Part shown: piece by piece, positions 12,317 to 23,400 of the stretch
How the letters are laid out: each line of letters begins with the position of its first letter
Position numbering within the stretch: position 1 is the stretch's first letter
Assembly: GCA_963995505.1 (NCBI GenBank)
Contig: OZ023194.1
Coordinates: 15,682,428-15,746,427, forward strand
Length of the DNA stretch: 64,000 nucleotides
Source of the DNA: Hypericum androsaemum
Lineage: Eukaryota > Streptophyta > Magnoliopsida > Malpighiales > Hypericaceae
Direction of reading: 5' to 3'
Translations under genes and position numbers: made by a program
Notes under the pieces: model-generated
The model's database searches: none
Told to the model about the DNA's origin: nothing
What the model saw: only the letters and a program-made list of their open reading frames with translations

Positions 12317-13412
12317 TTTTCTAGGGGTAACAGTGTCACATGACCTATATTAATAATGAGTTACAGTATAATAAAGAAAAATACATAGACATAAGATAAG
12401 AAAGCCAAGCAGAAAACGAAAGCCAGTCTGATAACAGTAGGGTGGCACAGGGAGGAACGATGGGCGGTCGAAAAAGCCCAAAGGTCAATGACTGGGGCGG
12501 ACTTCTGCCGAAGCAAACTTCGGCCAATAACCTCAAGACATCGTCAAAAGGGCATCTGAATGCATACGAGATACGCTCAGATGAGAGCCAAGATCGACCT
12601 AAATCGACCGAGATAAGGTTCTCCACTCACAACCATCGAACAAGCAAAAAGATCTGAAAGGATCTCAGATCAGGCAAAAGCCGATCCAAGCAAAAGCATA
12701 AGCAGAAATAAAATAACGACAACCTAACGCAGCCACTAAACAGCCGTGGCTCGGGATCAAAAGCAACATACACAAGATAAGCAACAGACAATGAACACAA
12801 AAGAAAATAAAGCATTAAACAAAAAGTAAACTGGCTGGGGAAGGTTGGTGAAGACCAACCCCCAGGAACCGCAAGTGACCCTTACAGCCTCGCCGGAGAG
12901 GAGGCCAGGCAGAGGAAGGTGGAGAAGAGCATAGCTTGTAGAGGAGAGGCGACCAAATCGACGAGCCGAAAAAGTTGCTTCAGCTGAGGACGGAGACCAA
13001 CGGGACAGCGAAGACGGTCTGGACGGTAAGGGACAGTGGAGACTGTGGCTAGGGCTTGTATGGCTACCGCAGGATGGCCCGTCGAAAAGGACCGAGGAAG
13101 AGGCCGATGGAGCCGACCAAACAAAAGCCCGAGGGAGAGGCCGGTAGAGACGGTGACAGAGGAAGGGGGTGCAGGGCGAAGCAAGAGACGGCCGGGAAAC
13201 GACGGAGGAAGCGAGGTCGAGGATCGGTTGAAGAAAATGGCAGGCCCACTGGTAGCAGGAAGAGGATGGCCGCGCCGGGAGGGAGAGTGCTGAAGCGGTG
13301 ATCGCCAAGGCAAGGCGAAGATCCGAGAGATAGAAAGCTCCAAAAATATCTAGTTATTTAGGGGGAGAGAGCTCCACTTTTTTTAAAAAAAAGGAGAGAG
13401 AAAAATCCTATT
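12317..13412 (-). mobile_element. Internally deleted LINE-like insertion with 17-bp target duplication
   Basis: The ~1.1-kb GC-richer insert is flanked by near-identical 17-bp direct repeats, AAAACACGGGTGTTGTT (12300-12316) and AAAACCCGGGTGTTGTT (13413-13429), one mismatch. Target duplications this long fit target-primed reverse transcription. Read on the minus strand, the start (right end) is CT/C-rich with CTCTCCCCC like plant L1 5' leaders, and the far end contains TAACTCATTATTAATAT, like LINE 3' ends. No reverse transcriptase is present; minus-strand ORFs at 13343-12882 and 13308-12757 are low-complexity Ser/Pro/Arg-rich and I do not call them genes. A short T run at the left end could be a remnant poly(A). 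The class is inferred, not proven. Confidence 0.55.
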
Positions 13413-13483
13413 AAAACCCGGGTGTTGTTGATTACAATTTGAGCATAAAAAATACACATTGCAACTAGGGGCAAAAAGTTTTT

Positions 13484-14500
13484 GGGAAAATTATGCTCTA
13501 GTCTCCCATGTTTGCTTTTATGTTCTCGGGTCCTTCTATTTTGAAAATTTGATTATGTTACCCCTCTAGTTTGGAAAAATTATACTTGCGGGTCCCTATG
13601 GTCAGAATATTCTATTATCCGGTGAATGACCACCTGAAAAGACCGAAATATCCCATTTGTATTCTTAAACTCCATCTTCAACCTTTGGCCAAAAACACAA
13701 ATTCATTCAAACTAACTCAAAAACAAGATCAATCTAACCAAAATCAAAGAACATAACTAAGAACAAGAACACAACTTCAAACTAGATCAAACTAACAAAA
13801 ATCAATTGAAACACTAAGCCCTAATTAAACAAGCCCCAAAGTTGAAACACGAAGAACACGCCTGGAGTCCTAATTAAAGGGAGACGCAGCGGTTGGTGGA
13901 GGTCGTGAACACGAAGATGCAGCTGCTGGTCGTGAACACGAAGCCAGTCATCGCTGCTGGTCGAATAGGACGGCGGTTAGTAAGGCGAGCTGGTGAGATG
14001 GCAATCAGAGCTGGAGGCAGATCGAAGCTGGGCCAGTGCAGATTGGAGCTAGGTCGGTGGAGGCAGATTGGAGCTGGGCCGATGCGGTGGAGGCTGAACA
14101 GCAGTGGAGGCAGAGGGACGAAGATGGAGCGATGGAAGCAGAACGGCGAAGATGGCCAACCGACGAGTGGACTACGATTTAGCTGTTTCGAATTTATACA
14201 GATGTTGGATTTTCAGATCTATTTAGATTTATTTTTAATTTTGAGTTTTAGTTTTGATTTTGGTTGAAAGTGGGAGGAAGAAGATGAAGTGGGAGGAGGA
14301 AAGAGATTTTTTTATTTTTTTGTGGGAGGGGCATTTTGGTCTTTTCAAGTGGGCCTTCGCTAGAGAATATCGAATATTCCGGGCATAGGGACCCGAAAGT
14401 ATAATTTTCCAAACTAGAAAAGTAACATAATCAATTTTTCAAAATAGAGGGACCTGAGAGCACATAAAAGAAAACATGGGGACTGGAGCATAATTTTCCC
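13484..14500. mobile_element. Long-TIR element, Mutator-like/Pack-MULE-like
   Basis: The left arm starting at 13484 (GGGAAAATTATGCTC) and the right arm ending at 14500 (GAGCATAATTTTCCC) are inverted repeats of about 160-170 bp. Matching pairs include ACATAATC/GATTATGT, GGGTCCCTATG/CATAGGGACCC and AGACCGAAAT/ATTTTGGTCT. If two flanking bases per side belong to the ends, the target duplications are AAAGTTT and AAAATTT. The interior is AT-rich on the left; on the right (13890-14170) it is GC-rich with short repeats of GGAGCTGG/GGAGGCAGA type and a 124-codon ORF of biased composition. That ORF may be captured or minisatellite sequence; no transposase. The arms resemble those of the 52.3-53.4 kb element. 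Confidence 0.7.
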
Positions 14501-17478
14501 AAAAAATTTATTTCTAGGCTGAAATTTATTCGGGTGAAATGTATTTAATTTTTGAGTCTTTCGTTTGATAAAAAAATAGGTACACCTTGTTGGTATAGAT
14601 AATAGTATCAATCAAATTACTTAAGAATTTCTGAATAATGAGTATCACAAATTTGTTTTTAATGAATACACCTGTTCAGAATGTTATCATTTATAAATAT
14701 AATAAAGGTCTAACTAATTTTTTAATCTGCTTTCGATCAGTGGATACACGGTACAAGCATGGTTTGTTACTTCCAACTTCGACAGCATTTCATGTTTTGC
14801 CTAACAACAAGGTAGTGCCAGCGGATTTGATAATTTATTTATTCTTATGGTACATCGACGAACCTTTCTTTGTAAGTACTCTTCTGGATGATTATATTAA
14901 TTTTGGAAGTACTTTGACCATGAAGGCATTTGGTCGACACGGTTGGAAAAATAAGGAGAATCGCGAGAATAAATTCGCAATTGATTGCTGCTGCAACCTT
15001 ATAAGCGTACATAAATCCGCTGGCAGATTTGATTTGGTACATAACATATATACAATTATTAGGGAGGATTATGGGACGATTAAGGGAGGAAGTATATAGT
15101 AATGCTAATACGAGGGTGTTGCAAGTGCACCAACCGATATTGTTAAATTGTCGAATTGTGTCTGGGCTTGCACCAACCAATGTTCATGGTTTCAGGGTCT
15201 CTCTCTCGCTATCATTACTAAACCATCTTGTTTATGATAAATTAATTGCGCCCGCAATTTGTCCCATTCATTTCCCATATTTCATCGATTACTCAAAAGT
15301 TATGACTTGGATCCCACTTTCTTTCTACTCCGTGGATCCTCTGTTGCAACGTTGTAACCCATCAAAAAAAAAGGTTGGAGAAGGAAATAATTTTGTTTGG
15401 TGGGTAGAGATGGAAATAAATCTTTTTGAAGGAAATAAATCTTGGCATTGCTACGATCTCATATTCAAACACCCACAACTGATCTACGTTTAAATCATAC
15501 GACTTTTAAATAATATATTAATAAAAGTCAACCGATAATTATATCGATAAACTTTTACTTAAAAAAGCGATGTCAAAATTCTCCCGAAACATAATTTTTT
15601 CGGATGAAATAAATAAACAGAAGTACAATTCAACGCTTTTGCTGGGTCAAAGAAGTCCTAAAATCAGGACTCCTAGTGAAGCATTTGACCAAACCTTCCT
15701 GCACAAGTAAAGCAATGGGCAGGACAGGAGGATAACCCTCGTTATTTCCTTTGCAGCCCTCCACGTTCCTTAGGGCCAAAGTAATAGGTGGCCAACAAAG
15801 TAACTCCCATGATCCAGTTGTCTTGTCCTCGCCTACTTGCAACTTCTATTGTATAATCAAATAGCTTTTTTTATGCATAACCCAGGAGGTGGACAATGGA
15901 ATAGTTGCCTTCTGTTTCGGGAAGGTTCCTAATTGCGATGAGCCGATGACAAGTCGGGCTCATTAAAGGGATTCCTTCCAAAAATCCCCGATTCTTATAA
16001 AAAGATACGTACGGATGAAAACTATTATTTGGGGATGTACATGTACATCTTTAGCTTCTACATGTACATGGGCTGCGTTCTTTCCTCAAAACATGCATTC
16101 TATAAACTTCAAACTTTCGTGAAAAGGTCAAGAGTAATCTTAACTCTCTTTCTTCTTATTGTCTACCATAAACAAAGGTAAAAATTGATATATTGTCGAA
16201 CCCATATAATATAAAAGACTTCCCTCTTCGATTGTCTAAAAATTCAACAGTGGTCACGCAAATTTTAAAATAATATTTGGATAATATTTCAGATTTTATT
16301 TGGAATTACTTCTAGGGAAGATAGGGATAAATGTTTGGGGATGGACATATGTAGGCTCTGTTACTGTGTGGTCACATTGTCTTGTTTAATTTGTTTCGTT
16401 GAATTGAAGTGGGGCTTGTCTGTATTCTCAGGATTATCTATTCAAATTATGAAATGTCACGGAGACTGCTCGACTACGTCAATAGGCACAAGTATCGTAT
16501 CGTGGGAATGGAGACATCTAGCTGGGCATCCATCCCCTGGAGGACTCCGTAAGTCCTACCCCACCATTATATTTATGCCTTACCAGCCAGCCTCAACTTC
16601 CTATTTCCCATGTACGTGGACCTACTATTTCCACCGACGTAAAAATTAAACTCCATGAGATAATTATATGTTTTTTACATCACTTAGTATCTGGTATTAT
16701 CGTATCGACTAATCCAAATTTAAATCTTGTATGATCTCTGGAAGGTGATCGGGTTATCTTAACAAGTATTTAATATTAATGCGTTAACAGGAATTCGAAC
16801 TCGATACCTAATTAAATTATAATAATATTTTTAACTAATTAATCTAAGTAGCTGTTGTATAATTATATTAGGAACAGCCGAACAGGTTCCCAACCCGAAT
16901 CGTGATCTGTATTGGGCCCCCCAAGTGTTTCTGTTTGGGCTTTGCTTGCCCCTTGTCATCCACCAAATTGCCACACCTCCCCCACTTGTCTCATTTCATT
17001 CGGTTAATCCCCGTGATCCACTGAACCAGTTCCGATATTATCTTAAGGGTTATTCCTTTCACTACATCTGAAATGACGGAGCAAACACATGAAAGTTATA
17101 GATTAGCATAAAATTAAACGCAGATGGCGTGAAAAGAAAATTAAAAAAAAATGAGCACAAATGTTCACATCATCTTGAACGAAGTTGATAGAATATTTTT
17201 GTCCACCACAACACGTCCCGTGTAATACCCAATTACGCTACGAGATTAAAGCCTTAGAGGCCTAATCCGAATAAAAAAGAGAAGACCAGGCAGGTGGGCA
17301 ACGTTACCGAAACAAGTAATTGAAAATTGGGTTTAGCGAATCAACAATAGGACGAGAGGTTTCCTTAACTATACTTTATTAGGCTACAGTGAAGTCCACG
17401 AGACGAGTGGATATCCCACGGGACCCCAAACGCGTAAATATTGCCTTCCACGATTTCTCCGACCAATTACCACGACAT
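14501..17478. other. Long spacer with unassigned ORFs
   Basis: ORFs of 153 codons (14638-15099, plus), 154 codons (15029-15493, plus) and 111 codons (15180-14845, minus) overlap one another. None resembles a family I know, and compositions look noncoding. A 104-codon ORF at 16335-16649 is similar. I annotate no gene; one of these may be a relic. Confidence 0.5.
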
Positions 17479-17487
17479 CCACGTGTC
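17479..17487 (+). promoter_or_regulatory. G-box/ABRE-like element upstream of the MAPKKK gene
   Basis: CCACGTGTC contains the palindrome CACGTG bound by bZIP and bHLH factors and fits the abscisic-acid response consensus. It lies 0.69 kb upstream of the start codon. Confidence 0.45.
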
Positions 17488-17979
17488 TAAAACAAAACTC
17501 AACTCTCGATCCTCATCCATGTATTTAACTTGGCCTAGAAACATCACCTTCATTATCCAACCAAATAAAACCAGCGGTTATTGAGATTAGACCAACCGGC
17601 ACCCACCATCATATTAACTCTCCTAAACAATTTTTTAACTCTGGGTTTAGTTGGGGTAATTGGGAACAATTGCATATAAGCCAAAGGATAAATATCTGTA
17701 CATAAGATGGTATTGGGGAGAATATATCCTGATGCTAAATTATGAGGTGATGCTATTTAGGAACCACACAAATATCCAGAATTGGGAATGAGGTCACGGA
17801 TGAGGATAAAACTGGGCATCATGCTTCCCCGCCACCGGCACTGTACAACCTTCCTTACTACAATAATCTCGAATTATTTATCCACGGGTACCAAGTAGCA
17901 AGCCACTAGAATATGTCAATAAAACATAATTATAAAAATCGGGTAAGAAATTATCGGAAACCAACCAACGACTGTGACA

Positions 17980-17987
17980 TGACGTCA
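17980..17987 (+). promoter_or_regulatory. TGACGTCA palindrome (bZIP/TGA-type site)
   Basis: A perfect CRE-like palindrome lies 183 bases upstream of the MAPKKK start codon. With the ABRE-like site and a CCACGTA just before the TATA box, it suggests stress-hormone control, by inference. Confidence 0.45.
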
Positions 17988-18095
17988 TCCCAAACGGTTT
18001 TGCTGGTAGATTATCCGAATAGAAGTCCACGTAGACCCGAAAAAAAGAAAGGAGAAAGAAGAGAGCCACTTCCCCACAATTACTCCCATCCCACG

Positions 18096-18105
18096 TATAT
18101 ATAAA
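18096..18105 (+). promoter_or_regulatory. TATA box of the MAPKKK gene
   Basis: TATATATAAA lies 65-74 bases before the start codon, a usual distance for a short plant leader. Confidence 0.7.
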
Positions 18106-18169
18106 GTGATGAGCCGTTTGGACCCAAGCCACAAAGACACACGCCTTTGAAAATAAAACAGAGAGAAGG

Positions 18170-19684
18170 ATGGAAAGAAAACAGAGCAGCAAGTCCGCGG
18201 TTCCTTGGATGAGGGGTAACTGCATAGGAAAAGGCTCCTTCGGCGCCGTCCACCTCGCCTCTTCCTCCAACGGCGCCGTCTTCGCTGTCAAGTCGGCCAC
18301 CGTCGGTTCCACCCAGGCCGAGTCCTTGGAATTGGAAATTCAGGTGCTCTCCTCCCTCTCCTCGCCTTACGTCGTTAACTACCTCCGCGACGACGTTTCG
18401 GTCGAGTCGTCGTCTTCGGGAGTCCGCTGCCGGAACCTCCACATGGAGTACTTGCCAGGTGGAACGGCCGCCGACCTCCCTCCCGGCACGTCGGAGTCGG
18501 ACGTCCGGTCGCTCACCAGGTGCGTCGTCTCGGCCCTCGGCTACATCCACTCAAGGGGGATCGTCCACTGTGATGTTAAGGGCAGGAACATACTCCTGGG
18601 CTCCACCCCGGGGTCTGCCAAGCTGGCAGACTTCGGGTCGGCCACCAGCGGATCGGATACCGAAACTACAATCGTCGCGCCACGCGGGAGCCCGCTATGG
18701 ATGGCTCCGGAGGTGGTGAGGAGGGAGTACCAGGGGCCGGAGAGCGACGTGTGGTCGCTGGGGTGCACGATCATCGAAATGGTCACGGGGAAGCCAGCCT
18801 GGGAGGACAGGGGGCTCGAGACGCTGACTCAGATCGGGTACTCGGACCATCTCCCCCGGTTCCCGTCCGGGCTGTCGGAACCAGGCCTGGACTTCCTCGA
18901 CAAGTGTCTTCAAAGAGACCCTGCCTTAAGGTTGACCTGCGACGAGCTGCTTCTCCACCCATTTCTAAGCTCCGTCTCGCCCACGTCGGCCACCAATAAC
19001 GAGACGTCCCCGCGCTGCGTGCTCGACTGGTTCGATTCCGATTCCGAAGAAGAAGAATCCGTAGAAACGGCGAAACAGAGGATTGGTAAATTGGCGGGGG
19101 TGGCAGGGGTAAATTGGGAATCGGAAGATGGTTGGGAATGGGTGAGGGGGAGTCCCCAACTCCAGCAGCTGCCCGACGACGCCGTTTCTACGGAGTTCGA
19201 GGCGTGGATAAGGGAGGGGAACATTCAAACTGAAAGGGCAGTTTCGGGAGCGTCTACTAGTTTTCGTGGCAGCGGTTGGTTTGCTGGTGGTGTACACGTA
19301 GGCGGGTCCACAGGACCCCTTTTAGCTGGGCCACTTAAAGAGCCGGAGGCGATCTGGCGGGTAGGCTTGGTGGGGCGGGGCCTCGTTGTGTTTGGACAAT
19401 TATGTAATTTATGGCAGCTTTTCTTTTGTATTGGAGTTTGTTCATGTTCATATTTATTGTCAATAGCAGTAATGATGATGGTGATTTTCAGGAGATGTCG
19501 TCGTTTGTTTTCCACCATTTTTCACATTCCTTTGCGTTCTCTTTCTCGTGGCCTTGGTTTAGTGCATGTGAGACTGTCTGGATCCGCCATTTTTTCGGTG
19601 GCAACATGTTCGAATTTGACAAATGACAACCCTCGTTCCTTAATTTGTTGCGCTTGGTACAAGTCCCGGGTGAGGTTCGGGTAG
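18170..19684 (+). CDS. MAP kinase kinase kinase, MAPKKK13/14-17/18 group
   Basis: Single-exon Ser/Thr kinase gene, typical of this intronless MEKK subgroup, which activates MAPKKs in stress signalling. The open frame is 504 codons. Kinase domain is about residues 13-268: glycine loop IGKGSFGAV (19-27), VAIK-type lysine K41 (FAVK), catalytic loop VHCDVKGRN (132-140, HCD replacing HRD as usual here), DFG 154-156, GSPLWMAPE (173-181) and DVWSLGC. A DWFDSDSEEEE acidic stretch (286-296) and a WESEDGWEWV motif (315-324) follow, as in the group. From about residue 390 the sequence turns hydrophobic and biased and its DNA looks like 3' UTR, so the true protein may end earlier and a small frameshift may have opened the stop. 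The neighbours (PP2C, RanBP1) favour MAPKKK13/14 identity. Confidence 0.92.
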   Translation: MERKQSSKSAVPWMRGNCIGKGSFGAVHLASSSNGAVFAVKSATVGSTQAESLELEIQVLSSLSSPYVVNYLRDDVSVESSSSGVRCRNLHMEYLPGGTAADLPPGTSESDVRSLTRCVVSALGYIHSRGIVHCDVKGRNILLGSTPGSAKLADFGSATSGSDTETTIVAPRGSPLWMAPEVVRREYQGPESDVWSLGCTIIEMVTGKPAWEDRGLETLTQIGYSDHLPRFPSGLSEPGLDFLDKCLQRDPALRLTCDELLLHPFLSSVSPTSATNNETSPRCVLDWFDSDSEEEESVETAKQRIGKLAGVAGVNWESEDGWEWVRGSPQLQQLPDDAVSTEFEAWIREGNIQTERAVSGASTSFRGSGWFAGGVHVGGSTGPLLAGPLKEPEAIWRVGLVGRGLVVFGQLCNLWQLFFCIGVCSCSYLLSIAVMMMVIFRRCRRLFSTIFHIPLRSLSRGLGLVHVRLSGSAIFSVATCSNLTNDNPRSLICCAWYKSRVRFG

Positions 19685-20007
19685 ATGGCATTTTTGTGTG
19701 CGGTAGCCTCAAAATTTTGCAACCTAATTGTAAACTGGATTAATAAACATAATGTATCTGAATATTAGGTGGTCCAAACAAAAATAGAATAAACCGATGA
19801 TAAATCTGATAAAACAATTTGGGAGTTTTTTTCAAATTTGAACTTTGAAATCGGTTTTCTATTTGGTGAAGCCCATTTAAAATTCTTCCCGGGCGGTCCA
19901 ATCAGGGCTTTGTTGTGTCCAATTTGCTGTCAGGGTATCGAGCTTTGCTTCTTGTGCGGCCCATTGGGACAGCGAACCTGTATAACGCATTTTCAAGACT
20001 CGGAAAG
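19685..20007. other. 3' flank and spacer
   Basis: The MAPKKK 3' region runs directly up to the interrupted MITE. No other feature is seen. Confidence 0.6.
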
Positions 20008-20275
20008 TAGGGGTGAGCAGGTTGATCGGACCGGAATTTTAGGGACATCGTAAACTGGACTTGATCGGATCTATTTTGGTCTGGTCTGGTTTGATTTAAA
20101 ATTAGACCGGAGTACCCAAAAAGTACACAAAAAAAGGTTCCAGATCAGACTGGACCGAACCAGAAACCAGATTTCTTATATCATCTGGACCAGATCGGAC
20201 CATTTTTCTTTTTGGTCCAGTCCGGTCTGGTTTTTTCGGTCTGATTTAGTTCGGTTTAACAATTTTCGATTTTAT
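20008..20275. mobile_element. hAT-like MITE, left part (interrupted by the copia element)
   Basis: The left end TAGGGGTGAGCA (20008-20019) is matched in inverted form by TGCTCACTCCTA at 25122-25133, beyond the copia element, with one mismatch. The body is made of GGTCTGG/GGACCGGA-type palindromic repeats. Removing the copia element would leave a MITE of about 285 bp. Flanks CTCGGAAAG and CTCGAAG may be a decayed 8-bp target duplication. Confidence 0.75.
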
Positions 20276-20451
20276 TGGGCCTATTTAGGCTCGTCCCTGT
20301 ACTGTACATGTATTATGTATTAGCTGCCCGCTTCCTGTTTAGTCGGACATATGCGTAGCTATGTATTAGGGTTAATAGTGGTAGCTGTAAGCTGTATATA
20401 TACTTAACCTTTGCTTAATAAACGCTCAATCTTTTCTCTCCAAAACCTACA
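20276..20451 (+). repeat. Left LTR of the copia element
   Basis: Begins TGGGCCTATT and ends AAAACCTACA. It holds TATATATAC (about 20395-20403) and AATAAA (about 20418), the usual promoter and polyadenylation signals. Confidence 0.95.
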
Positions 20452-23400
20452 TGGTATCAGAGCAACAAAAGATGACCGACGGAGAGAAGAGCATCGATGG
20501 CGAACGAAGCAACAGCGGGGAGGGTTCCATGCCTCGACGGCCCCTAACGATGGAACCTTCCTCGCCGTATTACATGACAACTGCGGACAATCCCGGTGTA
20601 ATTATCACGCCTGTGGTTCTTCGTGGTGACAACTATGACGAATGGATGAAGGCGGTGCGAAACGCCTTGAAGGCTAAAAGGAAACTGGGGTTCATTGATG
20701 GTCGCGTGAAGCAACCAACTGAATCTGATCTTGACTTTGATGATTGGAGTGCAGTCAATGCTATGATCGTTGGCTGGATGTTCAATACGATTGACCCGTC
20801 TCTGCGTTCTACCATATCATACATGGAGAGTGCGAGGGACCTTTGGGAAGACTTGAAAGAGCGCTTCTCTGTTGGCAACGACATGCGCATTTATCAACTG
20901 AAAAGTGAGATTGCTAACTGTAAGCAATCAGGTACGACTCTCAGTGCTTATTATAACCGCTTGAAGGGAATGTGGGAGAAAATCAGAGCTTATGTAAAGC
21001 ATCCAACTTGCACTTGCGGGTTGCAAATGCGGAGCTGACAAGGAGTTGGCTTACGAAAGAGAAAAAGAGAAAGTATATCAGTTTCTCATGGGACTGGATG
21101 ACTCTGTCTATCGGATAGTTCGTTCAAACATCCATAGCACCGTTCCGTTGCCGAATATGAATCAAACACATCACCGTTTGATAAACGAAGAGATACACCG
21201 GGCTGTAGCAGTTGCAAAGGACGAACGCAGTGATCTTGTCGGATTCGCTGTACAAACAAAGATGACGCAAAAGACACCTGCGTGTCGTGAAGATGTCAAG
21301 CCTATTTGTGGGCACTGCAACTAGCCCGGACATTCTACAGCTGATTATTTCCAATTGATTGGATTCCTGGAGTGGTGGTACACCAACAAAGACGGTTAAC
21401 CATCCATTAGGCGCGGGACTCGTGGTGGACGCGGTGGTGGATAAAGTCGAGGTGCTGGGCGAGGGCGCGGTGGGCAAGTGGCTCTCGCTGCCCAAGCCTG
21501 ACTTACAGGAGGAACCACATCTGGTGGTTATGATGAGGACTGATCATCGTTCCCATGGATGACTGATGATCAATGGAATCAAGTGGCTGCAGCGTTTGGT
21601 GGAGCTAAACCTGAATCTATTCTGAACATGGACAAGCTTTTCGGTAAGGATGTTTGTGCTATGTGGCTACTCGATACAGGAGCTTCAAATCACTTAACTG
21701 GGGATTTGAAGTTATTGAGCGATGTTGTTCATATTCCTGCTTGCTCGGTCGGCCTACCTAATGGCAGTGCGACGAAGGCTGTTAAGGCCGGAACAGTTAG
21801 GCTTGGTCGCGGCCTACTGTTGAAACATGTTTTATTTGTTCCAGAATTGACCTACAATTTGATTTCAGTCGCGCAATTGATTCAAGACACGCATTGTACA
21901 GCTAGCTTTGCTAATAAGTTATGTATTTTTCAGGACCCCACTTCGAGGACAGTGATTGGTGTGGGTGAACAGCAGGCGGGGGTTTACATTTTGCGGGCGG
22001 TGGCAGCTGTACGCGTCTACAAGATAGGGGTCGATGATTCAGTCTCTCTATGGCATCAGCGTATGGGACACCCATCGCATAAAGTGATGAAGTTATTATC
22101 TTTTGTTTCCAAGGACAGTAGTCAATTGATGGATATTCCTTGCGATGTTTGTTTTCGGGCCAAGCAAACTCGGACCCATTTTGATTTGAGTCTTAATAAA
22201 GCTCCTGCACCATTTGATTTACTTCATTGTGATTTGTGGGGGCCTTATTGGATTCCCTCTTCTTGTGGAGCTCGGTATTTTTTGACCATTGTCGACGACT
22301 GTTCTCGTGTAGTGTGGATTTACTTATTGACGGAAAAGAGTGAAGTCGCTACTCTCTTTCCGAACTTCTACTCCATGGTCTTGACACAATTCAACACACG
22401 GATTAAGATCGTGCGCAGTGACAACGGCCTTGAATTCATTGGTCTTCGTCCATTTATGCGAGCCTACGGAATTGTGCATCAGACGTCTTGCGTTGACACG
22501 GCTCAACAAAATGGTCGTGTCGAACGTAAGCATCGACATATCTTGAATGTTGGGCGAGCTCTCCGCTTTTATGCAAATCTCCCTCTCAAATTTTGGGGAG
22601 AGTGTATTCTTACAGCTGGGCACTTGATCAACCGCACTCCGACACCTTTGTTCTAGGGCAAGAGCCCCTATGAGATACTTTTCGGTGTCGTCCCCTCTTA
22701 CTCTGATCTTCGCACATTCGGTTGTTTGTGCTATGTACATCATAGCTCTCGTGTCAAAGACAAATTTGGGGCACGAAGTCGACGTTGTATGTTCATTGGC
22801 TATCCCTTCGGCCAAAAGGGGTGGCAAGTTTATGATTTGGAGAGTGGGGAGACATTCATTTCCTGTGATGTGGTGTTCTTTGAGGATCTTTTTCCATATG
22901 TTGAAAGCTCAACTCCAGCGGTTCCTCCTCATGCACCGGCTGTCCAACCTAGTACTGATGATCCTAGCACGCAAACTGATGACGCTCACTCACCTATTGG
23001 CGAGGAGGCGTCTGGATGTACCTCCGCCAGGGGGAGCACCACGGCTGATTTGCCTACTGTCCCGAGCTCCGTTATCACTCCTGGTATTGTCACTGGCCTT
23101 GTGATCGAAAATGGTACTTGATTCTCCTGTTCCACAGTATGGTGCATTGGGCACCGATATTCAGTTGGGTGATGCTCTTCTTCTCGGGCGAGGTCATCGG
23201 TCTCGTCACTTACCAGCGAAACTTCATGATTATGTGCTCCATCGCATCGTGGTTCACAACGCCCGCTGCCCTATTGTCAAACCCCCCTGCTGTCTCCCAT
23301 CCGTCATCGTCCTCAGGTATGGTCTATCCCATTGCAAACTACATCACTATTGCTAACTTTACATTGCGTCATAGAAAATTTATTGCAGCTATTACCCATG

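Noticed and set aside
12757..13343. Overlapping ORFs of 183 and 153 codons on the minus strand
   Set aside because: Composition is Ser/Pro/Arg/Leu-biased from GC-rich repeats, no domain is seen, and they lie wholly inside the LINE-like insert.
14638..15493. Two overlapping plus-strand ORFs of about 150 codons
   Set aside because: No family resemblance, no splice or promoter context, overlapping in different frames.
22324..22827. 167-codon minus-strand ORF in the copia element
   Set aside because: Antisense to the integrase domain, which is clearly coded on the plus strand.
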